Part shown: piece by piece, positions 43,101 through 55,699 of the stretch
Layout of the letters: every line of letters begins with the position of its first letter
How positions within the stretch are numbered: the stretch's first letter is position 1
Assembly (NCBI GenBank): GCA_029959085.1
Contig: JARWIR010000035.1
Coordinates: 7,608,501-7,672,500, forward strand
Direction: 5' to 3'
Length of the DNA: 64,000 bases
Source of the DNA: Nemophila menziesii
Lineage: Eukaryota; Streptophyta; Magnoliopsida; Boraginales; Hydrophyllaceae
Translations under genes and position numbers: made by a program
The notes under the pieces: model-generated
Databases searched by the model: none
Told to the model about the DNA's origin: nothing
Seen by the model: only the letters and a program-made list of their open reading frames with translations

Positions 43101-44520
43101 TAAAATAAAAACAAAGTCTTAAGTGAATGCAGATATGATGAATCTAGTAAATACTACCCAAAGCACAACTTAAAACAAATCTCATATAGTATGACTTAGA
43201 TATTAATATACACATAAACCTCTCATGAAAAAATCAAACACAAATAATATCAATCCAGAATCAATTTCACAATGCTAGAAGGTTAAGCTTATACTTATCT
43301 CAATATGATGGCTATAGGGTGTTCATTGATCCTTACTCGCTTTGAACGCTCCACTTAGCATACTCTCTATTAGCTTAATCATAAACTCACTATGTACCTA
43401 GGAATCACGAGGACTTTACGGTTTTAGTGTAGGCTTAAGGACGGTGTGGTATGTATATTTGGTAAATTTGAAGTGAGCTTTTGGCTCTCTCCTCACATAC
43501 CATCAACAAACTATCCAAGAGCTTGAGTTTACACTCGAATATTGTTCTCACTCAACCCATTTGATGCACTAATTTAGCGTTCCCATATTAACCAAATAAA
43601 TACTAAGATGATTTCAAGAAATTTCCACTTTTCCGGATACTTTATTCTTTTTATTTTCTTTTTCATTCTTTTTTTTTGTACAGTCTGAACCGGCTTCCCA
43701 GTTAGTGATGGTCGGGTATCCCGGTTGTCTACTATTTTGACAACTTTTTATCACTTTTTTTTCAATCCTGGCAAAGGGTTACAAATAATACATCATCAAC
43801 AAGTGTGCCTCAATTCAAACACATATAATTCCCTCCAAATATAATTTCCCATTGATGAAACCCACCATCCCAAACTCAAGGTCAAGACAGGAAGTATCAG
43901 GATCGTGATTCAAGTGCGGGTCATATGGAAATGTCTAATAAACTAAGGGGATATGGGCTTATATCGTGGTGACAAAAGAAAGGCTTAAAGGCTCAAAATT
44001 GGGCTAATAAGGATATAATTAATTCATGGGATAGAAGGCTAAAAAGTCTCAAATGGCTAATAAAGAACTGCCTCTATCATTTTCCTAGTTACATAGCTTG
44101 CCTCTAGTTCATACTTAAGTTGGTTCTCTACTAATTCGGATATCACGTTCTACAAACCAAACATTTTCCTTAAGTACAAGTTTACTTCTTTTGCATTGTT
44201 CATTAATTCTTCCTATCAATTACTTAATGTTTGCATGCAATTAAAGTGCATTTTATACTAACTCCTAATGTCTACTATTTTCTATCATAAATTTATCAAA
44301 AGTATGCTTAATGGGGACATTTAAAATACTCTACAGTCAAACGCAACCCTCAAATAATTTTATTGAAATCAAATAAAACAAAAACACATAAAATTGGGAT
44401 GAGACAACAAACCTCACCCCAAACTCAAAAATGATTCGTGTCCCCACGACTCGAAAAGACTCGATAACGCGATTAAACTAATATACATTACTAAAGGAGA
44501 AAAAGATAGGAAAACGTATC
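43101..44520 (-). other. 3' non-coding region of element D
   Basis: No gene is supported. It shares ordered blocks with B and C ('aaggacggtgtggta' at 43438-43452, 'gaacgctccacttagcatac' at 43345-43364, 'gtgcgggtcatat' near 43915). It carries a PPT-like motif at 44416-44426, and two degenerate palindromes at 43687-43733. Confidence 0.7.
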
Positions 44521-45830
44521 TTAACCAGCACGAGGCTGATTACCATTGTTACGTCCAGGTTGGGCTCATTGCGTAAGTAATGAGTAGGTGGCGTGTTGTA
44601 TGTTTCTCACCCCAAGTAGCATGTTTTGCATAAGCTCCAACTCTTTTGTGTCTTTTCCTAAGGCTGCGATCATAGCATCTTGTTTCTTCTCTAAAACTTG
44701 TATGCGGTCCTCCAACTCATGTCCAGAAACTGTCTTCTTCTTGAGTGGAGGAAATCTTGGACTCCTTATCTTGCGTGGCTTCGTCATGGGCATTCTCAAT
44801 CGATTTAAATGTCATCTCCTCCCCTTTTTCCGTAGGCTCAACCTCTTCGTTCTTGTGTGGTATTTTTGCGTCTAAACACAATGCAGTTATGGTGCACGGG
44901 AATTGGAGGTTTTTCTGAACAACTGGGGATTTTTTTCGAATTCCATGATGGTGTTATAAATCACACAGGCAACATCAAGTATTTTCTTCTCTAGAATACA
45001 CTTTATAAAAATAAGATGTTCCTTTTTCAACTTGGAATTGTGACCATTTCCAAAAAAGGTAGGGACTATGAATCGGGACCATACTTTCGCAAAAGGTAAT
45101 AAATTACTACTGTAAACCTGGCCAGCATATCTTTCTCCTATTGGGATGGGAAGTTTCCAACGAATCATGACTTTGTCCCAAAGAGATTCCCATTTGAAAG
45201 ATGAATCATTAAGTGTTTCTTGATATGAGCATAGCCCAGTCAAGTTTGGCAATTTCAATGTTATTAGAATAAGCTCAAATGAGAAAGGCAATACCTTTTT
45301 GTGTATGATAATTGACTGTTTATCCGCAAAAGCAAGTTCTTCATAAAATCACGAACCAAATAAAGGATATACGTGAGGTTCCTCTTTCTCAATTCTTTCC
45401 AACCAAACTTGTCACAAGTAATAGCATAATCTTTAAACTCACTGTTCATAATACCTGTAGGGTATCCTTTCTCAACAACAAACTTCAAATAAGCTACTTT
45501 TTCACGAACTTGCTCAGTCAAACTAACCACAACTCTTATTGACTAATGGGCCAGCATCTTTCTTCGTGTAGATCTTTGTTCTGTAATGGGTTCGCTAGGA
45601 GCTTCTTCTTCAACCTCTTCTTTGTCTTCTTCTTCTTCCAAGTTAGGCTTTTTTGAACTAGCCAAACTTGGGTTATCTTTCCTCTTCATAATAGCCGTAA
45701 CTTCTCTAATCTTAGCTATAGAACTCGAATCCGGAATCTCAATATCTTTCTCTTGTGTAGCACCAAGAGTATTTCTGGTTATGGGAGTGTTCCTACGGTT
45801 ATAGCTCAATGAATTGGTTCTTTTTGTCAT
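44521..45830 (-). pseudogene. ORF3 of element D
   Basis: Same protein as ORF3 of element B. The start MTKRTNSLSYNRR is at 45830. A Glu-rich stretch (EEEEDKEEVEEEAP) follows, then a stop near 45543. Next comes the middle domain in pieces: 'MNSEFKDYAITCDKFGWKELR' within 45530-45264 and 'YSSNLLPFAKVWSRFIVPTFF' within 45291-44887. Then come the basic segment, the coiled coil ('LEDRIQVLEKKQDAMIAALG') and the end 'GNQPRAG', stopping at 44521. An in-frame stop also lies near 44566. Together with B it defines a protein of roughly 400 residues. Confidence 0.75.
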
Positions 45831-46219
45831 CTCAACTTACACCGAACTCAAAACTTCAAAAATTCAAAAAGTAGAGAGAAGTTTCGAAATGTGATATTTT
45901 GATGGTAAAAGAATGAAGATTACGGTGAGATATGAGATGGGTAATGGTTAGTTGTGTTTTTGGAGAGGTTTTATGGCTCAAGTTATGGTTTTGATGAAGA
46001 AGGATTCTTGGTAGAAAGTTGAATTTTGATGGTGTTTTGGAAGGATTATGAGATGATTGTGTGTTTATGTGGTGTTTAGGGAGAAGACTTGATGATATTG
46101 TGGTGTTTTGGTGATGATTATCTGAGTTAAATATAGGTTTGGGACAGAGTATGAAGTTTTCTTGTGAGAGAAGGCAAGAAAATAGGTTAAAAACCCTTCA
46201 AGACCGACCTTCTGTTTCG
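45831..46219 (-). other. Leader before ORF3 of element D
   Basis: Non-coding. The minus strand is CA- and TC-rich, as in A (9200-9480) and B (32530-32800). A degraded PPT-like 'gagttcggtgt' lies just ahead of the ORF3 start. Confidence 0.6.
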
Positions 46220-46577
46220 CCACCGGGTTCCCGGTTTGGTGCTAACCGGGTACCCGGTCAGCGGTGCCGAGACACACAACTTTTCCCTCTTTTTTTGTAG
46301 ACGCAAAAATTACGTTGCGTCTCCACCGCACAGGTCAGAGACTTGTCCTCAGAGACCGGGTTCCCGGTCAGCTAGCAGGGTTCCCGATTGATGTAGACGA
46401 GCGCGAATCCAAACACAATATGTGGCTTGCGTCTCCACCACACAGGTCAAAGAGTTAGGGAAGCTACATTGCATCCACCGGGTTCCTGGTTGGCGACTAA
46501 CAGGCGCGAATGCCAACGCTGCGTTTCTTGCGTATATGAAGTTGGTCAACAAGAGTTCAACGGGTTCCCGGTTAGCT
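46220..46577 (-). repeat. Cluster of ACCGGGAACCCGGT palindromes, element D
   Basis: Copies at about 46222, 46244, 46355, 46375, 46477 and 46559, perfect or with one to three mismatches (for example ACCGGGTTCCCGGT, ACCGGGTACCCGGT). They are interspersed with 'acgcaa...ttgcgtc' inverted arms (46302-46322). The position between integrase and ORF3 is the same as in A and B. Confidence 0.87.
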
Positions 46578-46814
46578 CTTGTTTTGCAACAATTTTTTTT
46601 GTTATTCACACTAACCACCCCAAACTCATGACCCTTTTACTCCAATAATCATCAAAAACAACCAACCTTTCTCATTTCTTAAAAATAAACACTAATAAAC
46701 AACAATTACTCTAATCTACACTACGGATTAAAAGACATGAAAGCATTTAAACTAATATACAATTTAAATGGCTTTTGTTTAACGTCGTTAAGCTCGACAT
46801 GTTACCTCTAACTT

Positions 46815-47990
46815 TTATGCAGCTTCAAGTAGGTACATAACCTCCCCGGGATGTGGATCATCCAAGCGATTGATATCCTCGCCTCCATTATAAATTTTCA
46901 ATCGATGACCATTCACCGTAAAGGTATGGTGCTCGATTGGGTGCTCAATCTCTATAGCTCCATGAGGCGTCACTTTGGTCACAATGTAAGGACCAGACCA
47001 TTTCAATCTCAACTTACTCGGATAATTGATAAACTTGGAGTTGTATTTAAGAACCCACTGTCCAACTTCAAACTTCTTTTTATGAATGCGATTATCATGC
47101 CATCTCTATGTATTTTCCTTGTAAAGTTTAGCATTCTCATAGGCATGTAATCGAAACTCATCAAGTTTATTCAACTTCATCATACGATTCTCAGAGGCTA
47201 AAGTAGGATCTAAATTCAACTGTGCTATAGCGCAATATGCAACTAATTCAAGTTCAAGAGGTAAGTGACAGGTCTTACCATAAACCATACGATACGGAAA
47301 TGCAGCAACGGGTGTCTTAAACGCAATACGATATGCCAACAACGCATCATCTAGTTTCATAGACCAATCCTTTCGTGTGGGTCCAATAATTTTCTCCAAG
47401 ATAGATTTTACCTCTCGATTAGAGACCTCAGCTTGACCATTTGTTTAGGGATGATAAGCGGTAGATACACGATGTCTCACCCCATACTTCTCTAAAACTG
47501 CCTTCAAGTATCTGTTCACGAAATGGGAAGCTCCATCACTGATAATAACTTTAGGCGTACCATGTCTAGTGAAGATGTGTGACTTTAAGAATTTAATCAC
47601 TACTCGCGAATCATTTGTTGGTAGAGCTACAACATCTACCCATTTGTACACGTAATCAATAGCTAATACGATTTATTGATTCCCATTGGATGGTACAAAG
47701 GGACCTATGAAATCAATACCCCATACATCAAATATCTTAACTTCAAGACATTATTACGTGGCATCTCATCTCTTTTAGATATATTACTAGTAAACTGGCA
47801 TCTATGACACTTCTAAACATATTCATGACAATCTTTATGTAAATTAGGCCAATAAAAACCGGATGTAACACCTTAGCAGCTATGCAGTCACCTTTAAAAT
47901 GTCCTCCATAGGGTGAATCATGACAACCCACCATTACTGACTCGTCTTTCATTTCCGAGGCTATGCCAGCTAACATCGGGTTTCGTGAGA
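46815..47990 (-). pseudogene. Integrase of element D, N-terminus missing
   Basis: From about 47990 leftwards: the zinc region 'VGCHDSPYGGHFKGD' (about 47935-47891), a frameshifted stretch, core segments with 'VIISDGASHFVNRYL' near 47550, then a stop, 'GPTRKDWSMKLDDALLAYR' near 47380, and the DNA-binding end '[24 protein letters not shown]' (47010-46939), stopping at 46815. The first catalytic region is split by frameshifts near 47690-47750. Confidence 0.88.
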
Positions 47991-48345
47991 CTGGACAAAA
48001 TATATGAACGACGATCAATTTTTTCTAACTCGTGCTCGGTAGATTCTGCAACAGTGGGTGAAGCAAGAGCCGTACTGGAGGCTGCCGTTATGTGTAAGCA
48101 TTCGGCGAGGTATAATACGGTTATCTTTTTGAACAACCTTGAACTAATTCGGGGTATTGGGTTGTCGTCAATTGCATAGTGGTCATTCCGTTTATACTGC
48201 ACCTCGATAGGTTTTCGAGAGTGCATGAAAACATGTTTTTTCGACACTTGATCAGACGATACAACGAGTTAACTGATGGAATCACGAGTTATGTTAAACA
48301 AATGGCTAGGAGTGGTTTAAACTAGTTTTGGATTAGGATTCAATT
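47991..48345 (+). pseudogene. Possible RNase H-like fragment (LINE type)
   Basis: Between element D and the Helitron, the plus strand encodes 'GEARAVLEAAVMCKHSARYN' and 'VIFLNNLELIRGI', then, after one frame change near 48178, 'VVIPFILHLDRFSRVHENMF' and 'HLIRRYNELTDGITSYVKQM'. The pattern 'EA..AL.EA' followed by '.D...' and '.R.N..AD.LAK' is that of the RNase H domain at the end of plant LINE polyproteins. Key residues are partly altered (Asp appears as Asn; Ala-Asp as Thr-Asp), so the assignment is tentative. It could be a LINE remnant or cargo captured by the Helitron. Confidence 0.35.
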
Positions 48346-48378
48346 CTTAAGTTGAAATAGACTATATGAGTTATGAGT

Positions 48379-48459
48379 GATAAAAAAGCTGCAAGACAGA
48401 ATAGAAAATGATGTTGGATAGGAGGAGATCCATGCAAGGGGTATCCAAATGTAAGTACT

Positions 48460-48532
<73 letters not shown>

Positions 48533-50045
48533 TAATATTAATTATATAAACGTTTTTGTTTTGATCGTATTTTTAGCTTCTGAACACCAACCTTCTGGAA
48601 AAGAAAATGTAAGAAACAGAAACAAAGAACTCATGAGTAATCCAAGAAGCCCACAAAACGGATATTCTATGATTTTGAGTGCAATAGGACCCCGATAAGT
48701 TGTGTTATCAGAGATATTTCAAATGGTTAGTTTTTCCAATAGGAAAAAATATTTCATTCTGACAAATTTTTATCATTTTCTTTGACGATTCTAAATATTA
48801 TTCTACCTATTTTTGTTTTTCTATAACAGAATTAGAAAATGTCGCTCATGAAAAAAATTAGCCGAGGCAAAAGAAAAAAATGTGATGCATGCTGAAATTA
48901 CTCCAACAAATGATTTTTTCTTGCAACAAAGTAAGCAAATGAGACTTATACTCTTAAACAAAGGCATATCTGAATATGAAAAGTATCTCTAATTTAACTA
49001 ATATATTTTATTTTGATTTTTTTTGTTCTCTTCCTAATTAGAAGTTATTTTACTATTAATAGATGTTCCTGAGCTTTATAATTATGGAAGGGATGTTTAT
49101 GGTAAAAGTTCAAATACTTCATTACATATGTTTTCTGAATCAAATGGAAGGTAATTATCCATCTATGTAATAGAACTGATCAATCTTAGTTTCATTATTT
49201 TATATTTAATTAATATTTATACGTAGATATTTTTTGTATGTTTAGCTCTAAACGAGACGGAAAGAGGATCTTAATGAGTCAAGACAAAATAAGATCGGTT
49301 GCATGGGATGGTTCTAATATGAATATCTTACCTGATGAGGGGAATACTTCTAAAATTACTGTTGTACCATCAGATATTAATTCTGACACTGCTGGTAATT
49401 AAGATTAATATAAAATCATAATTATAATTATAATGGACATGCTGGTTTTTTTTTTTAAAATGCAAAAATATCAATGGTTCATTGTGTTATGCAGATTCTG
49501 ATTATGTGTCTAATGATGAGACAAGTGATGATTCAGAGGAGGATGGCGGTAAGAACCTATTATTTAATCAATTTGTGCTTCAATATATTGTTGTTTTCAT
49601 GAATATTATAATAATTGATCACTTCAACCGATTTACTCTTTATTGTTTTAATACAGAGTATAATGACATTGGAGATTCTATATACGTATGTGAATCGTGT
49701 GATGCATTTATGTGGTATAATGAAAGAATTCATAAACACAAAAACATATCTAAGCCTCAATTCTCAATGTGTTGTATGAATGGTAAAGTTCAGCTGCCTA
49801 ATTTAAAAGTAGCTCCGAGTAACCTGTTGAATCTGTTATTTAAAGATGATAGAAGGAGCAAACATTTTTGTGAAAATATTAGAGCTTATAATATGATGTT
49901 TACATCTCTTGGTGGAAAAGTGGATAGTTCTATAAATAATGGATCAACTCCTTACACATTTCGTCTACATGGTCAAAATTATCATTTGATGGGGAGTTTA
50001 TTGCAAGGAATGATCAACTCCGAACTTTGCTCAATTGTACATTTT
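48379..50045 (+). pseudogene. N-terminal exons of Helitron Rep/helicase
   Basis: Short coding pieces separated by intron-like AT-rich DNA: about 48379-48450, about 48690-48725 ('VVLSEISNG'), about 49250-49400, 49495-49550 ('DSDYVSNDETSDDSEEDGG') and 49660-50010. The last carries a Cys-rich motif ('YVCESCDAFMWYNERIH' to 'FSMCCMNGKVQLP') and 'TPYTFRLHGQNYHLMGSLL', both hallmarks of the Helitron N-terminal region. A one-base frameshift at about 50010 moves the reading to 'FDTDNEIENRVNSV'. Exon borders are estimates. Confidence 0.75.
48467..48531. repeat. (AT)n microsatellite
   Basis: About 32 uninterrupted AT dinucleotides, probably in an intron near the 5' end of the Helitron gene. Confidence 0.95.
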
Positions 50046-52432
50046 TGATACAGATAATGAGATTGAAAACAGAGTCAATTCTGTCAGGTGCAATTTTATT
50101 AGATATAACCAAAATATTTTATTGCAGATGTGGGAATATTGTAGGTGACCTAGACCGTGGTATAATTGCTTCACTGAAGGAAATGATAGACAAATTTAAT
50201 TTTCTTGCTCAATCATATAGAGTTATTCGAGATCGTTTTTCTAGAGATGGCTTACAAGGTGTAAGAATAAAATTTATAAAAAGTCGAAGCATGGATGGTA
50301 GGACATATAATCTTCAAAGTGCAAGTGAAGTTGCAGCGCTTATTGTTGGAGACTTTGACAATCAAGAAGGTGTTAGGGATGTTATAGTGGAGACACAATC
50401 AAAGAAGGTTCAACGCATAAGTGAGTTGCACCCGCTTTATCTACCATTACAGTATCCATTGTTATTCCCTTATGGAGAAGATGTGTTTAGAGAAAACATT
50501 CTTCTGAAAGACACTTCAATAACGGATCCGAGGAAACGAAAGACTTTAAGCATGAGGGTGTTCTTTGCATATAGAATTTAAAAAAGAAGTTGTGATAGTC
50601 CAGTGATTTTAAATTCAAGAAAGTTGTTTCAACAATTCATGGTGGATGCGTACTCTATGATTGAATCTTCTAGATTAAATTTCATTACAAATAATCAGGA
50701 CCAACTAAGGGTAGACATGTATAAGGGAATTCAAGAGAGAGTTCTTAGGGGAGATAATGAATCAACATCCATTGGTATGAGAATTATTCTTCTAGCATCT
50801 TACATAGGAGGTCCAAGATACATGTTCGATAATTTTGTTGATGCGTTACAAATATGTAATTGGATTGAATTTCCATCTTTGTTCATCACTATGGCATGTA
50901 ATCCACAATGTCCTGAAATACAAAGAGTGTTGAGAACATCAAATTTTAGACCAGGAGATCATCCAGATATTCTGTCTCGAGTCTTTAAGATGAAATTTAA
51001 AAATATGATGAAAGATTTCAAGAAAGGAAATATTTTTGGAAGACTTAGAGCATGTAAGTATTTAAATTGTTACATTATACCACGTTAATATACATAAAAT
51101 ATTTTTTATCAAAATTTTTTTACTTAATTTTATATTTTCATAGTGAGGTTTACATTCTCATTTATTTTGTATATATTATTACAAGTAAACACATTTTACA
51201 TAACTATTACTGATATAATTTATTATATATGGGTTTGTAGATGTATGTACAAATGAATTTCAAAAGCGTGGATTGCCACATGCGCATATTTTGCTTTTGT
51301 TGCATAACGAGGATAAGACAAAATACGCGAAAGACATTGATAGGATAATATGTGCAGAAATTCCTGATAAAAAATCTTACAGGAAGTTGTATAAACTGGT
51401 AAAAAAGTACATGATTCACGGCCCTTGTGGTCAAGCCAATGTGAAATCTCCATGCATGAAAAATGGTATTTGCTTGAAACAATTTCCAAAAAAGTTTATT
51501 CAGAATACTATGGCTGATGGAGATGGATATTCTTTATACAGAAGAAGAAATGATGGAGGAACTGTTTCAAAGAAAAATATTATTCTTGACAACAGTTTTG
51601 TTATTCCCTATAATTATGTTTTACTACGGAAATATAAAGCTCACATCAATGTTGAATTGTGTAACCAAAACAAGACTATCAAGTATTTATTCAAATGTCA
51701 ACAAAGGACATGATAGAGCAACGGTAGCTTTTATTTGTCTCAAAATGTTGAAGATCGTTCTCAAATTCAGGATGAGATAAAAATGTACTACGACTGTAGG
51801 TATCTTTCAGCATGTGAGGCCACTTGAAGAATTTTAGGCTTTGATATCCATTATAGAGATCCTCCTGTAATGAGACTAAGATTTCATCTTCCAGATAGTC
51901 AACATATTGTGTTTAAAGACCATGAGCCACTACAAAGTGTTTTGAACAAAACTTCTGCTATGAGGCAAATAAACAGTATCCTAAAGCTAGAGGAATTATG
52001 TATGCTGAATTTCCATAAACTTTTGTGTATAATGATTATTTACACAAATGGGAGTCAAGGAAGAAAGGATTTTCTATTGGGAGGATCATGCATGTTCCTC
52101 CGGGAGCAGGAGAAGATTATTACTTGAGACTTTTATTGAATGTTCAAAGAGGTTGCACAAGTTATGAAGATATCTGAACTGTAAACAAATTTGTGTATCC
52201 AACATTCAAAGAGGCGTGTAATGCACTAGGATTGTTGGATGACGATAAAGAATACATTGATGCCATCAAAGAAGCAAGTGGATAGGCAACTGGAGATTAC
52301 ATCAGAAAGTTGTTTGTTATTCTACTTCTGTCTAATTCTTTGAATAGACCAGAGCATGTTTGGGAAATTTGCTGGTCTGAATTGTCTAAAGACGTTATCT
52401 ACAAGCAACTACTACATCATAATGATCCAGGT
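50046..52432 (+). pseudogene. Helitron Rep (HUH endonuclease) region
   Basis: The Rep domain would nick DNA and carry the transposon strand. Seen in order: 'ELHPLYLPLQYPLLFPYGED' (50420-50479), a stop at 50579, 'RKLFQQFMVDAYSMIE' and 'LFITMACNPQCPEIQ' (50880-50925), an intron-like gap at about 51056-51240, then the HxH metal-binding motif in 'KRGLPHAHILLLL' (HAH codons 51279-51287). 'IKYLF' and 'NKGHDRATV' follow in two frames near 51680-51725, then 'YYDCRYLSACEA' (51787-51822), which carries the tyrosine region, 'GFSIGRIMHVPPGAGEDYYL', and to 52432 the linker 'RKLFVILLLSNSLNRPEHVW'. At least five frame breaks and a stop for Trp (52284) inactivate it. Confidence 0.88.
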
Positions 52433-53030
52433 ATATAATAAAGAGCTGAATATGGAAATTGTAATCATACATGGTCAGATTTTATTTAAAATGGTTGTTT
52501 AGTTGAAAATTTAATAAATATTGTAGAATTACAAAATGCATGTGTTGAATTGTGTAGTCTCCAAATATGCATGTTCTTTTAAAAAAGTCAATTTATTGAA
52601 AGAAATAATTATATTATATGGCACTGAAATAACAAACAGGGTGTAGATATTTACTTTAAGTTACATATAGTCATATATATATATATATATATATTTGCGT
52701 TTATTAATAAATAAAACTTTATGCTTTTTTTTTTAATTTTCAAGCCAAAACTTGACTGATTCTTCAATATTATAAAAGAAGAATCCTATAAACTATATTT
52801 GTATAATAAAATATAATTTATTTTGTATAGCACAGGGTCTGTTAATTTTGACATGTATATGGAATTAATGTTTATAATGGTGTCGAATAATATGTAAAAA
52901 GTTCAAGATTTTTGTTTGGATTTGTTACATATTTAAAAAATTGAAGGAAAAATTATTTATTTTTAATCTAAAGAATCGATTTTTCATGAAAGTGTGGGAG
53001 GATGTTGATTGTACTTCTTTTCCGCAGGAT
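52433..53030 (+). other. Intron-like or inserted AT-rich DNA in the Helitron
   Basis: Non-coding, AT-rich, with a TA run at 52676-52696. It lies between Rep and helicase where plant Helitron genes often have an intron: it opens with 'CCAG^GTATAT' and closes near 'ttttccgCAG^GATTGG'. Confidence 0.6.
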
Positions 53031-54664
53031 TGGTTTTATCAGATGATTATATAAAAATCATGCTCTTCTTGAAGTTGAGAAAATATTACAAAGCAATGGT
53101 AATAGTTTGCAGAGTTTCGAGTCAATGCCAATCCCAATTTGATCAGGATCAGAAGAATTGACAAACAGATTAGTTATCGATGAGTTGGCTTATGACAGAT
53201 ATGAAATGTGTAAAGAACTTGAAAGTTATCTTTCATCAACCACCAACGAGCAAAAAAAAGTTTACGATACGATCATGAAGGCGGTATCAAGTAATAAAGG
53301 TGGGTTTTACTTTCTATATAGGCATGGCGGCACATGAAAAATATTTATTTGGAAAACTCTATCAGCAACTGTTCGTTCAGAAGGAGAAATTGTTATTAAT
53401 GTTGCATCGAGTGGTATTGCTTCTCCTTTGCTTCCGGTGGTAGGACTGCTCATTCTAGATTTTCTATTCCAATCAATATCAGTGAGTATTCTACCTGCAA
53501 CATTAAACAACAAATCCACCAAGCAGAGTTGTTAATCAAGACAAAACTAATCATATGGGATGAGGCCACAATGATGCATAGGAATTGCTTTGAAGCATTT
53601 GATAGAACTTTGAAAGACATACTTAGATCAGATCTTTCATTTGGTGGTAAGGTTGTTGTACTCGGTGGAGATTTTAGGCAAATATTACCCGTTATTCTAA
53701 AAGCTTCTAGGCAAGATATTGTTCATGTAACGATTACTCCTCTATGCTATGAAAATATTGCAAGGTATTGCGACTGAAAAAAATATGAGACTTCAGTCGT
53801 GTTCTTCTTCCTTGAATGCAAAACAAACAGAAGAATTTTCATGTTGGATTTTAAGAATTGGAAATGGTGAAGTTGGAGAACCAAATGATGGTGAAACTTC
53901 TGTTGAAATTCCAGATGATATGCTGATTCGTAATTATGAAGATTCATTTGGAGAGATTTTGCAATTTGTTTACCGGGATGTAGTACCAAATATTACAAAT
54001 CCAGATTTCTTTCAAGAGAGGGCAATTCTTACACCAACTAATGACACTGTTGATTATTTCAATGAATATATTATGTCATTAGTTCCAGGAGAGGAGAAGG
54101 TATATTTGAGCTCAGATAGTATATGCAAAGAAGATATAAATTCTGAAGTAAATGCTGAAATTTATTCCACAGAATTTCTCAACACCATAACATGTTTTGG
54201 GCTTCCAAATCACAAGTTAAATGAAAGGTTGGTGTTCCAGTTATGCTTATAAGGAATATTGATCAGAGTAGAGGGTTACGCAATGGGACAGGGCTGCAAG
54301 TTACAAGGATGGGAAATCATGTTCTTAATTGCAAGTTATTTCAGGTAAATTTTATGGGGACATGGTTTTTATTCCTCGAATGACTCTGGTTCCCTCAAAT
54401 TCCAGCTTACCAATCAGATTTCGAAGGAGACAATTTCCTTTGATGATTTCCTTTGCCATGACAATAAACAAAAGTCAAGGTCAAACCCTTTCGCGTGTTG
54501 GACTTTACCTACCCAAACCTGTTTTTAGGCGTGGTCAACTGTACGTAGCTCTATCTAGGGTTTGAAGTAAGAATGGTATAAATATTTGTATGAAATCAAA
54601 CTCAGTTGAACTATCAAATGTTACCAGCAATGTTGTGTACAAGAAAGTTTTTCACAAAATATGA
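53031..54664 (+). pseudogene. Pif1-type helicase of the Helitron
   Basis: The DNA helicase that would unwind the donor. After 'ELAYDRYEMCKELESYL' and 'NEQKKVYDTIMKAVSS' comes the Walker A site, read as 'YRHGGT' then TGA (53335-53337) then 'KIFIWKTLSATVRSEG': the stop replaces Gly and Ile replaces Thr of the expected GGTGKT. Walker B ('LIIWDEATMMHRN', about 53550-53590) and 'VVVLGGDFRQILPVI' are intact. Later motifs include 'GNGEVGEPNDGET', 'ERAILTPTNDTVDYFNEYIM', and the terminal 'NKSQGQTLSRVGLYLPKPVF' and 'GQLYVALSRV' (to about 54562). It continues in another frame to a stop at 54662-54664. Four or five frame breaks are visible. Confidence 0.9.
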
Positions 54665-55699
54665 TTGGTATGTTTTATAATGAAATATTATAATTATTTT
54701 TATTATACAATTTTTGAATTTGAATTGAATAATTTTGTTTGTTTACTATAGGGGCTGATTGTTGAGATTATTCATTAAGATGGATGGCCTTACCATTGAG
54801 AAAAAGATAATCTTTAAGGTGAACATTAATGAAAGAAATTTTGATTACTCTAAATTTTTTCTTAATTAGTACTTATTAATATTAAATATTGTCTTAAATA
54901 TTTTAACTATTATTTGTTTCAATTGGAAGAGTAGATTTGCAAAGCAATGAATAAACGATGGTATATTTGCTATATTTTTAAATTCAGTGATTATATTTAA
55001 CTACTATGCTTAACACATGTATAGTGGTTCTATTAATCCCCTATTTAAATAATTTATTGGATGTTAAACTCTTATTATTTTTTTAGTTAAATATAGTTCT
55101 GCTCATCGTTACTCTGAATACACATACCTCTACCCATATTGCACTCATACATTTTGTTTAGTTCAATCTTCCTACCTAGACCATCCTAATACTTTTTACT
55201 TTTTTCTAACTAAAATATATGTTATACTCTTCCGAATCCTGCCATGTTACTAGAATGCTCGCGCTGAATTAAAGAGTTGTTTATTGTAGCCTAGAATTGT
55301 GAAGGGTGTGTCATGTGTAATTTTGTATGTGTGCTTTTTTTATGTAAATTATTACAGACTTTGTTATATTTTGGTTTTGGGTATATATTTTTCTTTTTGG
55401 TGTTTTAAGGTTCCAGATGTTTTTTTGTTAGTCATTAGCTCCAAGATTTGGAGAAAACTATTTGGGTTAAGTTTACATATACAAGGTTCTTCTCCACGAT
55501 CTTGAGAATGATATAGGGAGACAAAAAGGAATTACTCTGAGTTAAATGCTATAATTCCGTGCTACTTCATCAGATGAAAGATGATCTTGTCATAACTAAT
55601 GACATATTGAACACTATTCATGTAGAAGTGTACACAATGGTGAACTAATTGTGATCGAATTGCATCTTGCCATTGTGGGGGAGCGTTGACTTTGTTTTT
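54665..55699 (+). other. AT-rich 3' part of the Helitron
   Basis: About 1 kb without hexamers, hairpins or a supported gene; the short open frame at 55299-55505 encodes hydrophobic, low-complexity sequence and has no recognised match. Confidence 0.5.

Larger units (their letters stand above)
43065..47990 (-). mobile_element. 3' half of Athila element D
   Basis: From right to left on the minus strand: integrase (from about 47990), post-pol block, palindrome cluster, ORF3, 3' region, hairpin, polypurine tract and LTR at 43064. gag, protease, RT and RNase H are absent. Similarity to element B is close throughout, so D belongs to the A/B family. Homology to the integrase N-terminus fades at about 47990, beyond which other sequence begins. 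Confidence 0.88.

Noticed and set aside
49560..49760. Minus-strand open frames within the Helitron (49560-49760, 51207-51489, 53307-53522, 53747-53989)
   Set aside because: They are antisense shadows of the Rep and helicase exons, which carry recognisable motifs on the plus strand.
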